64,000 bases of DNA from Guillardia theta CCMP2712. Taxonomy: Eukaryota > Cryptophyceae > Pyrenomonadales > Geminigeraceae. The stretch is taken from positions 40,843 to 104,842 of the forward strand of contig NW_005434528.1 in NCBI RefSeq assembly GCF_000315625.1. The letters are read 5' to 3'. The position numbers and the translations under genes are program-made. Below are positions 43,707 through 54,327 of the stretch, piece by piece. The notes beneath the pieces were generated by a model. The model made no database searches. It was not told where the DNA came from and saw only the letters and a program-made list of their open reading frames with translations. The stretch's first letter is position 1, and each line of letters opens with the position of its first letter.

Positions 43707-43846
43707 TCAGTGCCTAGATATTCTATTTCTCGAGAAACCTTGTATCACGGCAACCAGTGGACTCTTACTCTCACATTCGGAGTGACATCAGCTGGAGAGT
43801 ATCTGTGGAGTGACAACGGTAGTAACAGCTGAGCCTGGAGTCAAAC

Positions 43847-45436
43847 ATGGGTTCTGATATCAAAATGGCAATGGAAATTCATGAAGCTTTCTCAAAAACA
43901 AGCATCGATCCGACCAAGTTGAAGGATAATTCGGGCAACAATGTTTTCAAAACGGAGGAGGAAATGTGGGGTACGCTCAATCCGTTTTTCACAACTCTCG
44001 AACGAGTCAGGCCAGGACTACGAGACGTGTTCATGAATATCTTGTCATTGTTCCCGATCACCGAAGAAGACGGTGTAAACTTGGGTTCCAGGCTGGAGAA
44101 GAGTCTTACGTCTTGGGAAGAGCATGTAGATTTCGATGATGACGAAGGAAAGTTTTACACGACAATCGAATGGAAAGGAATCGTCGTGGGAGTTTTTCTC
44201 AGGAAAAACTGGCCGTTCAAGTCCATCAAGCGAGTAGAGGCAACTGTAACCGATCTGAAGAGATGTTTCGACGAGTTCCAGGAGGAACAGGAACAGGAGC
44301 CTGAAGACCAAGAAAACTACCAGTGGTTAATCGATGCAGAAGTCACTGCCAGCGGGGAAAGCAGAAGGGCAAGACTGAGGCAGAGATTACCTTGGGATTT
44401 GACAAATGATAAAACAGTACAGGGCATTACGGTCCTATACAAAGACGTGATGGAGATTACGGAAGAAATCAATCAGTTCTTCAAAAATCGACTGACGGAG
44501 ATCTTTCCTAGAGCATTACGACTGTCGGGGCAAGAAGATTATCCTCTGTCTGGATACCTCGGATTCTCTTATGTGAAATATTGGATATCACTTCAATTCA
44601 GGAACCGTACAGCACCGAGGAATCTGATTGACCGCGTCAAGAGTCTAGTCTCGGAGGCTGAAGTTGATGACTTCGAGAAACTGCTTGACATCCCACTAGA
44701 GGTTTGCTCGCTCCTCAAGCAGTTGAAGAGGAAAGAAGCGATCTCGACGGGTGGCACTCAAGAAATTGTTGACTTGGAAAAGGAATTAGTGCGGAGTCTT
44801 CTGGGCAAATGTAAGACGTCGAAGATCGACGAAGTATCTTTCTTGGGGAGGATACAGGCTGCTGAGGGAAGATTGATAACCATGTCGGAAGTTCAGCGCA
44901 GAATTTCTAATATCTACGCCGAGCACAAGGCGCGAAGACAGTATGAAGGGCCTACACTGCGTCATCATAAGACAGCCAACTTGGGCCATGCTCAAATAGG
45001 GGCCACCAAACATTCCGATCATCCATCGTCAGAGCCAGGATCAAGTGGTGCTCGACATGGCAGGAATAACGATGTACCGGGACGAGGATTCCAGCATGGG
45101 AGACATCGTGGTTCGGACTCGCGCGGCGGAGGATGGCGTGACTCGCAGTCACTCCCGGATGGCAATCCGATCCGGTATGATCAGCAACAAGCCCCTGATC
45201 ATTCTCCCTGGCAGGCCCATGGTAACACTCATCGGCGAGGACAATGGCGAAATCCCTCACGCGGCAGATCGCAGCAACGGCAGCTGCGAAGGAGCTCCAT
45301 CATACAGGCAACACGATGGGAGAGGTCGCTTCAATCCAAGAGGGAAGGGAGCCAATCGTGGGGGACGAGGGCGGATGCAACCAGGTTGCAGAGGACGACG
45401 AGAGCACTGGACGGGCCCTCTGATCCCGCACCGTGA
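43847..45436 (+). CDS. gag: Copia Gag
   Basis: 529 codons beginning at the first ATG after the LTR leader. The first ~340 residues are mixed helical sequence with no family I can name. The C-terminal ~180 residues are Arg/Gly/Gln-rich (GRGFQHGRHRGSDSRGGGWR), which could bind RNA. I see no CCHC zinc knuckle, which is common in Gag. It overlaps the protease-integrase frame from 45045 to 45436 in a different phase, so the next product would need a +1 frameshift. The non-autonomous relative keeps only the first few codons. Confidence 0.8.
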   Translation: MGSDIKMAMEIHEAFSKTSIDPTKLKDNSGNNVFKTEEEMWGTLNPFFTTLERVRPGLRDVFMNILSLFPITEEDGVNLGSRLEKSLTSWEEHVDFDDDEGKFYTTIEWKGIVVGVFLRKNWPFKSIKRVEATVTDLKRCFDEFQEEQEQEPEDQENYQWLIDAEVTASGESRRARLRQRLPWDLTNDKTVQGITVLYKDVMEITEEINQFFKNRLTEIFPRALRLSGQEDYPLSGYLGFSYVKYWISLQFRNRTAPRNLIDRVKSLVSEAEVDDFEKLLDIPLEVCSLLKQLKRKEAISTGGTQEIVDLEKELVRSLLGKCKTSKIDEVSFLGRIQAAEGRLITMSEVQRRISNIYAEHKARRQYEGPTLRHHKTANLGHAQIGATKHSDHPSSEPGSSGARHGRNNDVPGRGFQHGRHRGSDSRGGGWRDSQSLPDGNPIRYDQQQAPDHSPWQAHGNTHRRGQWRNPSRGRSQQRQLRRSSIIQATRWERSLQSKREGSQSWGTRADATRLQRTTRALDGPSDPAP

Positions 45437-47690
45437 TGATCACCAGCCTCGGGTGCAATCTGACGAAGAGCAGGAGGACTCGGTTGTAGGACGAGCAGCA
45501 GGCGGCACTGCGGGCAGCTCGGGAGATTCGTGGCAAAGAAGGAGACAGAGGGGACACGGGCCTGGACATGCGACTAGGGGCATGAGGCACGATCCCGGGA
45601 CTCGTATGTATGACAACAGTCGTGTTGCCTTGCTGGAGGAAAAACTCGATATTTTGACAGACCGACTGATGGAGAGACTTGCTCCTGATCATTCCAGCCG
45701 GACAGAAGTATCACGGAGGCAAGCCGCTCCTCATGCAAATGAGAGGTCGGATAGGAGAACAAGAAATGTGAGCCAGAGGCTTGGCGAACGAGAAGAAGTG
45801 GAGTGTTGTCAGGAAGCCTCAGATACAGATAATCCATTTCAATCAGGTGACATTCATGTACGACGAGTTATGCGCAGGGTGCACGTCTGTCTTGATATCG
45901 AAAAATTGCTCAGAGCTAAGGCGTTCCTGAACGTACACTTACCGGGTTGTCACCATATGTTACTCGATACCGGAGCTAATATCAGTCTCTGCGGTGACAG
46001 ATCTCTATTGACGAATGTGCGTAAAAGTCTACAAGCCACTGTTGTCAGCACAGCCAGCGGGGAGACATTTACGTGCGAGGAAGAAGGAGAAATGAGAGTG
46101 CAATGTGCAATTACAAGCAATGGAAATGTTACTATCGCACATACATTCGTAATCACAGCAATGGTCTGTGCGGAGACTCCGCTCACCATCTTTTCAATGA
46201 GTCAATTTCTTGGAGAAGAGACAACTGTGGAACTGTCTGGGAAGTCAACTGGATCTTGGGTTCGTATGCCAGATAACTTACTGTTACCTGTACACCTTTG
46301 GGAGGGAATCTATGTGCTTAAAGCAGCAGTTGATAAGTCTCGACACTCACTTGTCATCGCAGCACAGTCAAGCAGCCGTAATACTGAGGCAGCGGCCCTA
46401 CTGACTAGGTGTGCAGCAGAGCCCTCCACTGCTGAGGAAGACAAGGTATCACTGAAATCCTTGAGCAGCAAGGACATTCCAGCCTCCCCATTCAACCCAA
46501 TTCCAACCATTCTGTGGCACTGGAGACTTGGGCATACGTCAGGCAGAGTTCAAAGGATGTTGGCAAAAGGGGGGAACAACAAAGTGACATACAGTCCAAC
46601 CCATCGCACAGCAGGTCCTTGTCATGTTTGTCAAACCAGCAAATTCTCAAAGCTACCTATCAAAACCCAAGGCGGCTACCGACAAGACAGAGCCGAAAGG
46701 ATTAATAGCCAGTGGAATGTGGATTTGAAAGACATGGGAACAGTCTCGGAGCCAGGAAGATTTCGTTACTTCTTGGTCGTGGTCGATGCCTACAGTGGAT
46801 TTATTATAACGATTCCACTGACGTTCAAAGGCGAAACTAAGGAAGTCATGCAGAGTTTGATCTTGCAGGAAGAACGCTCAGGTCGACCAGCAGTCATAAC
46901 AGTAGTGAGCGACAACGGCTCGGAGTTTGCAAACCTCCAGTTGCAGTCATTCGTGAAGATGAAGGGGATCATCTGGAATTTTACCCCGGACTACACAAGT
47001 GCTGCCAACGGTCGAGCAGAGAGGGCGATCCGAACAGTGACTACCATCCATCGAGCAATCTCGTACCAAGCACAAGTCCCGCAGCGCTTCTGGCACTTCT
47101 CCGTCCAACAAGCAACGCTGATCTTCAACAGTTTACCCAACCTGACGAATCGGGACGGCCTCTCTCCATGGCAACTTTATCAGGGACGAGAATTCGACTA
47201 TGATAAACTGAAGGTATTCGGATGTACGGTATTTGTTGCCAACGAGGAGAAATTGAAGAATGATATGCCTGCTATTACTGCTGTTAACCTGGGAAATTCA
47301 GAGGCTCACATGGGTTACCAGCCAGGGTACTTGGTATTCAATCCAGCTACCAACAAGGTGATACATACGCGACAAGCAAGATTTGATGAAACCTTCTTTC
47401 ATTTCAGAAGGACCTGCATCTACCCCCAGGACAGGAGTATGTTGGACTGCGCGAGGAGCCTGATGAACATTGCTCAACTCAGAATGATCATGGAGCAACC
47501 AGCTCGGAAGCCTCGGATGGCAGTATGGCAGAGTCCAGTGAAGACGATGGACACGATGCAGACTGGCAACCTGAACAGTCCGCAGATCAGAAGCTATCGA
47601 CAACTACTGGGGAATCTGTGCTGGGAAGCGAGGACGGCGAAGTCGGCAGAAAACGTACAAGAAGCGATTTTCGATCGGAGCGGACCTTAA
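45045..47690 (+). CDS. pol: Copia protease-integrase
   Basis: An open frame in phase +1 to gag. Aspartic protease signature MLLDTGANISLCGD near residue 307. The gag-pre-integrase zinc finger has HWRLGH and CHVC (~490-530). The integrase core has its three acidic residues in WNVDLKDMG, VVSDNGSEFAN and ANGRAERAIRT, followed by the copia-type GWQLYQGREFDYDKLKVFGC-like region (here PWQLYQGREFDYDKLKVFGC). The product cuts polyprotein and inserts cDNA. Its true start lies somewhere in the gag overlap. It ends at 47690, overlapping the RT frame by 166 bases; reaching RT needs a -1 shift. Confidence 0.92.
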   Translation: MVLDMAGITMYRDEDSSMGDIVVRTRAAEDGVTRSHSRMAIRSGMISNKPLIILPGRPMVTLIGEDNGEIPHAADRSNGSCEGAPSYRQHDGRGRFNPRGKGANRGGRGRMQPGCRGRREHWTGPLIPHRDDHQPRVQSDEEQEDSVVGRAAGGTAGSSGDSWQRRRQRGHGPGHATRGMRHDPGTRMYDNSRVALLEEKLDILTDRLMERLAPDHSSRTEVSRRQAAPHANERSDRRTRNVSQRLGEREEVECCQEASDTDNPFQSGDIHVRRVMRRVHVCLDIEKLLRAKAFLNVHLPGCHHMLLDTGANISLCGDRSLLTNVRKSLQATVVSTASGETFTCEEEGEMRVQCAITSNGNVTIAHTFVITAMVCAETPLTIFSMSQFLGEETTVELSGKSTGSWVRMPDNLLLPVHLWEGIYVLKAAVDKSRHSLVIAAQSSSRNTEAAALLTRCAAEPSTAEEDKVSLKSLSSKDIPASPFNPIPTILWHWRLGHTSGRVQRMLAKGGNNKVTYSPTHRTAGPCHVCQTSKFSKLPIKTQGGYRQDRAERINSQWNVDLKDMGTVSEPGRFRYFLVVVDAYSGFIITIPLTFKGETKEVMQSLILQEERSGRPAVITVVSDNGSEFANLQLQSFVKMKGIIWNFTPDYTSAANGRAERAIRTVTTIHRAISYQAQVPQRFWHFSVQQATLIFNSLPNLTNRDGLSPWQLYQGREFDYDKLKVFGCTVFVANEEKLKNDMPAITAVNLGNSEAHMGYQPGYLVFNPATNKVIHTRQARFDETFFHFRRTCIYPQDRSMLDCARSLMNIAQLRMIMEQPARKPRMAVWQSPVKTMDTMQTGNLNSPQIRSYRQLLGNLCWEARTAKSAENVQEAIFDRSGP

Positions 47691-49741
47691 TGGAACGGCA
47701 GTATGTCAACCGCAAAGTAACATATGGAACAAGGGCGGCGACGATAACGCAGATTGTGTTCAGAAACGGGGCATTTTACTTGAAAATCAAATATGACGAT
47801 TCAGACAATGATTGGATTATTGTTCCTACAACGGACCCGAAACTACGTCTGACATCTGAACGCGTGAATCTGGTCACAATGATTCGCTCTAGACGGTCAG
47901 GAAGCCAATCGACCTTAACAGGAATGTTTAATCAATCCCGGACGGCAGAAGCGGCCTATTCTTTCTGTGCAAGGGGAATATCTCAGCCTGCCGAGGACGA
48001 CAGTAACCAGACGAACGTCGGGCCGGAGCAAGCGTCTCACAGCAAAATGCTGAAATCCTACATGTGTAAGTTCATGGATGTCTCAGAAGCTCAGGGAAAT
48101 ACGGTTCAATTATTGCAGACAAGTGCGGCAGACAATTCGGCCAGCAGCAGGATCGACACTACCGGTAGAATCCAAGCTCCGAAGACCAGAAAGCAAATGC
48201 TGCTGAGCGCAGAAAGACACCAATGGTTGCAAGCTGAGCTTAAAGAACTCAACAGTATGAAGGAAAAGGGAGTGTGGGAAGAAGTGGATTATCCCAGCAA
48301 CCGAAAGGCGAAGATCGCTCCATTCCAATGGGTGTATACTTTGAAATACAATACTGAAGGTGAGATTGCGAAATTTAAGGCGAGGTTGGTCATCCTGGGC
48401 AATCTAGTTCCCACTGATGGTCCAGTATATGCTCCAACGTCAGATTTCCAGAACGTTAGGCTCATTTGTGCAATTGCCGCTGGAAACGCCTGGTTGTTGA
48501 CGATGCGAGATATTTCGACCGCGTTTTTGAATGCAGATATCGACGAGGATATTTACATGTTACCTCCAGAACAGCTCGCCTTACCAAGGGGAAGACTACT
48601 TCGTCTGAAGAAGAGCCTGTATGGCCTGTCAACCAGCCCGCGGAGTTGGTTCAAATGTTTCACGAAGACTCTGAAGAAGATGGGATGTCGTCTAGTCGGT
48701 GTCGACGAGGTACTTTTTGTCTACGAGAATGCCAGTGGTCATCGAATCATTGGGACCATCTTCGTTGACGATATTTTGCTGGCTTCTCAGTCAGAAGCAA
48801 TCTTGTCTGAATTTCTGCTCAAACTCTCTGACCATTTTGAATTTTCCGAGTCCCCTCAGGCGACTGGAACATTCCTGGGAGTCAAAATAACACAAGACTT
48901 GGCTAAAGGCACCGTCGAGCTCAACCAGACACATTTTATCCATCAGATTGTTGAGCGATTCAAAATACCTCAAAAGTCAGTGAGAAGCGTCTTACCACAC
49001 GATTATGTCTCCTCCTACCACCTAGAGGATGATCTGGTGTTGAATGAGAAGCAAATTCGACTGTACCAAGCTCTGCTAGGTTCACTTCTGTATCTCACCG
49101 CCGCGACCAGGCCAGATATATGTTTTGCGGTCAGCCTGCTGAGCCGATTTGCCAAACGGCCTCGGGTTAGCGACGTCAAAGCTGTAATCCATCTGACTCA
49201 ATACGTTTATAATACTCGTGAACAGAGCTTAACGTTCTCCCAATCGGGTACATTCTTCAATCAACAGCATTATCACAACACTCTGATAGCTGCGAGTGAT
49301 TCCACCTGGGGAACAGATCCAATTACACGTCGTTCTCAAGGAGGGATTGTGATTTCTTTTAAAGGAGGTCCAGTTAACTTCTCCAGCAAATTGCAGAAGG
49401 TCGTCAGCTTATCGAGTACGGAAGCCGAGTTGTACAGTTGCTCCAACTGTGCGAAGGCGATACGGACGCTACGATCCATCCTGCTCGAACTGGGGTTTGT
49501 CGTTGATAATGCAGCGGTCATCCATCTGCTGAGGGACCGTCGCGCATTTTCGAAGCTTAAGCATATTGCAATTCGACATCGGTTCACTCTTCAGATGGTG
49601 GATGAAAACGAAATCATCGCTGTGAAGATTGCTACTACATACAACCCTGCGGACATTCTCACCAAGATCTGCCCAGTCTCCAAAATTCGTCAGCTAGCAT
49701 CGTTCTTGTTCGGCAACGACATGTCTCAGGTCTCCGTTTGA
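47525..49741 (+). CDS. pol: Copia reverse transcriptase-RNase H
   Basis: An open frame in the same phase as gag. RT motifs: QWLQAELKELNSM, FQWVYTLKYNTEGEIAKFKA, MRDISTAFLNADIDEDIYM (first catalytic Asp), LKKSLYGLSTSPRSWF and GTIFVDDILLA (FVDD catalytic pair). RNase H motifs: AASDSTWGTDP, VNFSSKLQKVVSLSSTEAEL and a final FTLQMVDENE...NPADILTKICP. This is the copia order with RNase H at the end. The element therefore has pol split into two frames, an unusual arrangement unless the shift is an assembly or sequence error. Confidence 0.93.
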   Translation: MAESSEDDGHDADWQPEQSADQKLSTTTGESVLGSEDGEVGRKRTRSDFRSERTLMERQYVNRKVTYGTRAATITQIVFRNGAFYLKIKYDDSDNDWIIVPTTDPKLRLTSERVNLVTMIRSRRSGSQSTLTGMFNQSRTAEAAYSFCARGISQPAEDDSNQTNVGPEQASHSKMLKSYMCKFMDVSEAQGNTVQLLQTSAADNSASSRIDTTGRIQAPKTRKQMLLSAERHQWLQAELKELNSMKEKGVWEEVDYPSNRKAKIAPFQWVYTLKYNTEGEIAKFKARLVILGNLVPTDGPVYAPTSDFQNVRLICAIAAGNAWLLTMRDISTAFLNADIDEDIYMLPPEQLALPRGRLLRLKKSLYGLSTSPRSWFKCFTKTLKKMGCRLVGVDEVLFVYENASGHRIIGTIFVDDILLASQSEAILSEFLLKLSDHFEFSESPQATGTFLGVKITQDLAKGTVELNQTHFIHQIVERFKIPQKSVRSVLPHDYVSSYHLEDDLVLNEKQIRLYQALLGSLLYLTAATRPDICFAVSLLSRFAKRPRVSDVKAVIHLTQYVYNTREQSLTFSQSGTFFNQQHYHNTLIAASDSTWGTDPITRRSQGGIVISFKGGPVNFSSKLQKVVSLSSTEAELYSCSNCAKAIRTLRSILLELGFVVDNAAVIHLLRDRRAFSKLKHIAIRHRFTLQMVDENEIIAVKIATTYNPADILTKICPVSKIRQLASFLFGNDMSQVSV

Positions 49742-50944
49742 CCATCATTACGCCGCTGCTTCATGCAAGACCTTGTCAAGCTAGCCAAGCTCCCTGTACC
49801 TCGTCAGGGAGGGAGATGGATGATGCGGAGTCACAAGGGACCCACTTCAGCCTGAGGTCATCTGTTCGACACCAGAGACAGCCAGGGAGGGTTCACTAAA
49901 TGAACAATCAAAATCAGGGAATATCATATCTTTTCACTATCATACCTGAATACTGAACTTCATGACAGGCTGAACCTCTGAGAACATCTGATGATGACAT
50001 CAGCATCGAGCCTCGCATCATCCCTATGTCAAGTGACATGGACGAGTCACAGGGATCCCCCAAGCAGAGCCAGGAGTCGCACAAGATGACGACGAGGCCA
50101 CAATACAGCTCTCCCACCATGATGATGAGTGTGGCAAAGAAGCTGAGGGGTGACATGACAGCGAGAAAATCTCGATGATGGAGGGATCAGTCCTGATCAA
50201 AGTCGCTCTGAATGTCAAAAGTGACAAGAGCTGTTTTCAATCCAACCTCAAAGCCTGTACGTGGCCAACAGTGAGGAGAGGAATTACCTCATGATTCCAC
50301 TGGTCAAGCGGCGCCGTGATGTTGATACGGCAAGCAGAGCACGGCAGATGAAAGCTTGAAGGTTGTGAAGACCGAGGAAGGGAGACGTCCCAAAGCCTCG
50401 TTACAAGCCACTATATTGTGATGGCGACGTGATGACACTGTGACGAACCAACTCTACAGCAGAGTTGAAGAAATGAAAGGCAGCTTGAAGCGCCAAGCCT
50501 TCGCAAGACGAAGAAGCAGACGATGAAGATATACCTTCGATCGAAGTTATGAAATGATGCTGCAGAAATGAAGGAGGTCCCAAGTCGCCAGGCACATCAG
50601 TGCTGATGGGCGCTGAGGAGAACCTTTCAGTACCATGCACAGCCCTACTGCGAAAGTCAAGTCAAGAGGCTGATCGCTTATGGAAAGAGGAATATCAAGT
50701 CTGATGAGCAAGACCATACAGCTTCAAGGCAGACGACCAGAGACCAAGCATGAGTCCACTTGCTGTCAAGCAACAGCTCCCGCCTACTCTAGGCAAGGGA
50801 GGGAATACTGCGGCGACGACGCGCGAAGAGTCAACCGCAGCAGGTCGTTTGAAAGGCATAGTCAAATTTGACAAGCCTGACACCGTCAATGGAGGCGCGG
50901 CAAAGTAACAATGCTGGCATCGGCACACAAGAGCCAAGGGAGGG
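49742..50944 (+). other. Copia 3' non-coding internal region
   Basis: About 1.2 kb with no supported gene. It is kept in the non-autonomous relative (53013 to about 54150, reversed), so it probably holds cis-acting signals. It ends in the purine-rich primer GAGCCAAGGGAGGG. Confidence 0.7.
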
Positions 50945-51746
50945 TGTTGAAGCACCTTATAGGAGGAAGCTTCACCTCAGACAATGCCAAGTAATCGACG
51001 TGGCTCAAGTGCACAGATGCTTAGAGCCTCGGAATGCATCCCTGGAGAAGACAGCAACAGCTACAATAAGGACGACGTAGGAGAATCATGAAGAAGACAG
51101 CAAGAACTTAGGACTCGTGGATGGCAGCAGGAGATAAGCGAGTCAGCTTATATCAGTCCACGACAGGACAGCAGATGACACGGTGGCAGGATACGGCTAC
51201 GCTCAAGGGGAGATTGGAAGTATCACCCCTGAAGTCATGGACATGGGAGAACAAGGGGTCTGATCAAAGAAGACAGTACTATCATGATCATCTTAGCGGA
51301 GGACATACAAGGAATGCACGAGACCACCTCCAAGCATGCTCCTACGGAGACACAGGACCTGTCAAGGTCAAGGGAGCAGCTACGTCAACTTCACAGAGAG
51401 CGTTGGATGAGAATCGAAGACCTCGTCATGTCAAACCGGTAGTAGGGACCGAGGAAGAGGAAGAAGGGGCGCACGCATTTGCAGGACAGGGAAAGGAGAA
51501 CGAGGTGTATGGTCTCTGTGAGACTGGATTGCTTGAAGTAAACAAGCTTGACCATCCATACCAATCTCTTATCACCTCCGTTTGTTCTCTGTATCCTGAT
51601 ATCTTTCCTGCGCGGCCATTCGTGATATCTATTACCACTGCTACAGAAACTTGCAGTCGGTGCTATCACTGTCTACTTCGGGTGTCACTGCTACTGTGAC
51701 TGTGTCACCACGGTCTGTGGAGAGAAGGTTACTGGGAACTTCAACA
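50945..51746 (+). repeat. 3' LTR of copia element (802 bp)
   Basis: Same ends as the 5' LTR. It has the ~42-bp segment that the 5' LTR lacks (GTGCTATCACTGTCTACTTC...), but lacks ~125 bp present in the 5' LTR at about 43290-43425. The target duplication GTCCC follows at 51747-51751. Confidence 0.95.
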
Positions 51747-52085
51747 GTCCCCCTTCACCAGGCCCGGCCCGGGCCTGGTGAAGGGCCTGCCAGCCCGGCT
51801 GTACGGCCGGGCAAGTTAGTCTTGTATGGAGGAACACGGATCATCGGATGTGAAACCGAAGCATCCAGACATGAGAAGTCCGCGTCACATAGTAAGGGTC
51901 GTCAGAGTATGGTCGGAAGAGTTTTGTCACTGAACTGGACTCAGCGGCTATCCGGGCCGGCGTGACATGCACGCCGCTCGGCAGGCATGCCGAGTCATCC
52001 ATCAGCAAACCGCCTCCGAGGGCCTGTGGAAACGGCGTCCAACTGCTCGGGAATCGGGCCCGCACGGCCGGCCCGAGTCAGAGAG
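51747..52085. repeat. GC-rich dispersed repeat between two retroelements
   Basis: It contains an inverted CACCAGGCCCGG/CCGGGCCTGGTG pair (about 51758-51783) and a diverged minus-strand copy of the 12345-12650 repeat. It ends with target duplication GAGAG (52081-52085) of the next element. Confidence 0.65.
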
Positions 52086-53012
52086 TGTTGAAGTTCCCAG
52101 TAACCTTCTCTCCACAGACGGTGACACAGTCACAGCCTAGCAGTGACACCCGAAGTAGACAGTGATAGCACCGACTGCAAGTTTCTGTAGCAGTGGTAAT
52201 AGTTATCACGAATGAATGGCCGCGCAGGAAAGATATCAGGATACAGAGAACAAACGGAGGTGATAAGAGATTGGTATGGATGGTCAAGCTTGTTTACTTC
52301 AAGCAATCCAGTCTCACAGAGACTATACACCTCGTTCTCCTTTCCCTGTCCTGCAAATGCGTGCGGCCCTTCTTCCTCTTCCTCGGTCCCTAAAATAGGG
52401 GCTGCCCGGTCCTAGGAACTACCACTACCGGTACTCTACGCTTCTTATCTGCGATATGATTCTTCGACCGGTCCGAGGCCTGGTTCCGTACCTTGAGGGT
52501 CCCCTGAGAAAGAGTCATAGGCTTGACATGACGAGGTCTTCGATTCTCATCCAACGCTCTCTGTGAAGTTGACGTAGCTGCTCCCTTGACCTTGACAGGT
52601 CCTGTGTCTCCGTAGGAGCATGCTTGGAGGTGGTCTCGTGCATTCCTTGTATGTCCTCCGCTAAGATGATCATGATAGTACTGTCTTCTTTGATCAGACC
52701 CCTTGTTCTCCCATGTCCATGACTTCAGGGGTGATACTTCCAATCTCCCCTTGAGCGTAGCCGTATCCTGCCACCGTGTCATCTGCTGTCCTGTCGTGGA
52801 CTGATATAAGCTGACTCGCTTATCTCCTGCTGCCATCCACGAGTCCTAAGTTCTTGCTGTCTTCTTCATGATTCTCCTACGTCGCCCTTATTGTAGCTGT
52901 TGCTGTCTTCTCCAGGGACGCATTCCGAGGCTCTAAGCATCTGTGCACTTGAGCCACGTCGATTGTTTGGCATTGTCTGAGGTGAAGCTTCCTCCTATCA
53001 GGTGCTTCAACA
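52086..53012 (-). repeat. 3' LTR of non-autonomous element (927 bp)
   Basis: The reverse complement starts TGTTGAAG and ends CTTCAACA. It has both segments that are singly missing from the two LTRs of the full element. A 148-codon open frame is at 52390-52836. Confidence 0.93.
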
Positions 53013-54327
53013 CCCTCCCTTGGCTCTTGTGTGCCGATGCCAGCATTGTTACTTTGCCGCGCCTCCATTGACGGTGTCAGGCTTGTCAAATTTGACTATG
53101 CCTTTCAAATGACCTGCTGCGGTTGACTCTTCGCGCGTCGTCGCCGCAGTATTCCCTCCCTTGCCTAGAGTAGGCGGGAGCTGTTGCTTGACAGCAAGTG
53201 GACTCATGATTGGTCTCTGCCGGTCGTCTGCCTTGAAGCTGTATGGTCTTGCTCATCAGACTTGATATTCCTCTTTCCATAAGCGATCAGCCTCTTGACT
53301 TGACTTTCGCAGTAGGGCTGTGCATGGTACTGAAAGGTTCTCCTCAGCGCCCATCAGCCCTGATGTGCCTGGCGACTTGGGACCTCCTTCATTTCTGCAG
53401 CATCATTTCATAACTTCGATCGAAGGTATATCTTCATCGTCTGCTTCTTCGTCTTGCGAAGGCTTGGCGCTTCAAGCTGCCTTTCATTTCTTCAACTCTG
53501 CTGTAGAGTTGGTTCGTCACAGTGTCATCACGTCGCCATCACAATATAGTGGCTTGTAACGAGGCTTTGGGACGTCTCCCTTCCTCGGTCTTCACAACCT
53601 TCAAGCTTTCATCTGCCGTGCTCTGCTTGCCGTATCAACATCACGGCGCTTGACCAGTGGAATCATGAGGTAATTCCTCTCCTCACTGTTGGCCACGTAC
53701 AGGCTTTGAGGTTGGATTGAAAACAGCTCTTGTCACTTTTGACATTCAGAGCGACTTTGATCAGGACTGATCCCTCCATCATCGAGATTTTCTCGCTGTC
53801 ATGTCACCCCTCAGCTTCTTTGCCACACTCATCATCATGGTGGGAGAGCTGTATTGTGGCCTCGTCGTCATCTTGTGCGACTCCTGGCTCTGCTTGGGGG
53901 ATCCCTGTGACTCGTCCATGTCACTTGACATAGGGATGATGCGAGGCTCGATGCTGATGTCATCATCAGATGTTCTCAGAGGTTCAGCCTGATTTTGATT
54001 GTTCATTTAGTGAACCCTCCCTGACTGTCTCTGGTGTCGAACAGATGACCTCAGGATGAAGTGGGTCCCCTGTGACTTCGCATCATCCATCTCCCTCCCT
54101 GACGAGGTACAGGGAGCTCGGCTAGGCTTGAGAGGCTTGAGAGGCCATTTTGATATCGGAACCCATGTTTGACTCCAGGCTCAGCAGTTACTACCGTTGT
54201 CACTCCACAGATACTCTCCAGCTGATGTCACTCCGAATGTGAGAGTAAGAGTCCACTGGTTGCCGTGATACAAGGTTTCTCGAGAAATAGAATATCTAGG
54301 CACTGATATTCTAAAATTTTTAGAATA

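Larger units (their letters stand above)
42801..51746 (+). mobile_element. Ty1/copia LTR retrotransposon, full-length
   Basis: LTRs start TGTTGAAG and end CTTCAACA and are flanked by GTCCC duplications (42796-42800 and 51747-51751). The internal region codes for gag, protease-integrase and reverse transcriptase-RNase H in the Ty1/copia order (integrase before RT). The three frames lack internal stops, so the element may be recent. A purine-rich tract (GAGCCAAGGGAGGG) lies directly before the 3' LTR. About 1.2 kb between the pol stop and the 3' LTR is non-coding. Confidence 0.95.
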
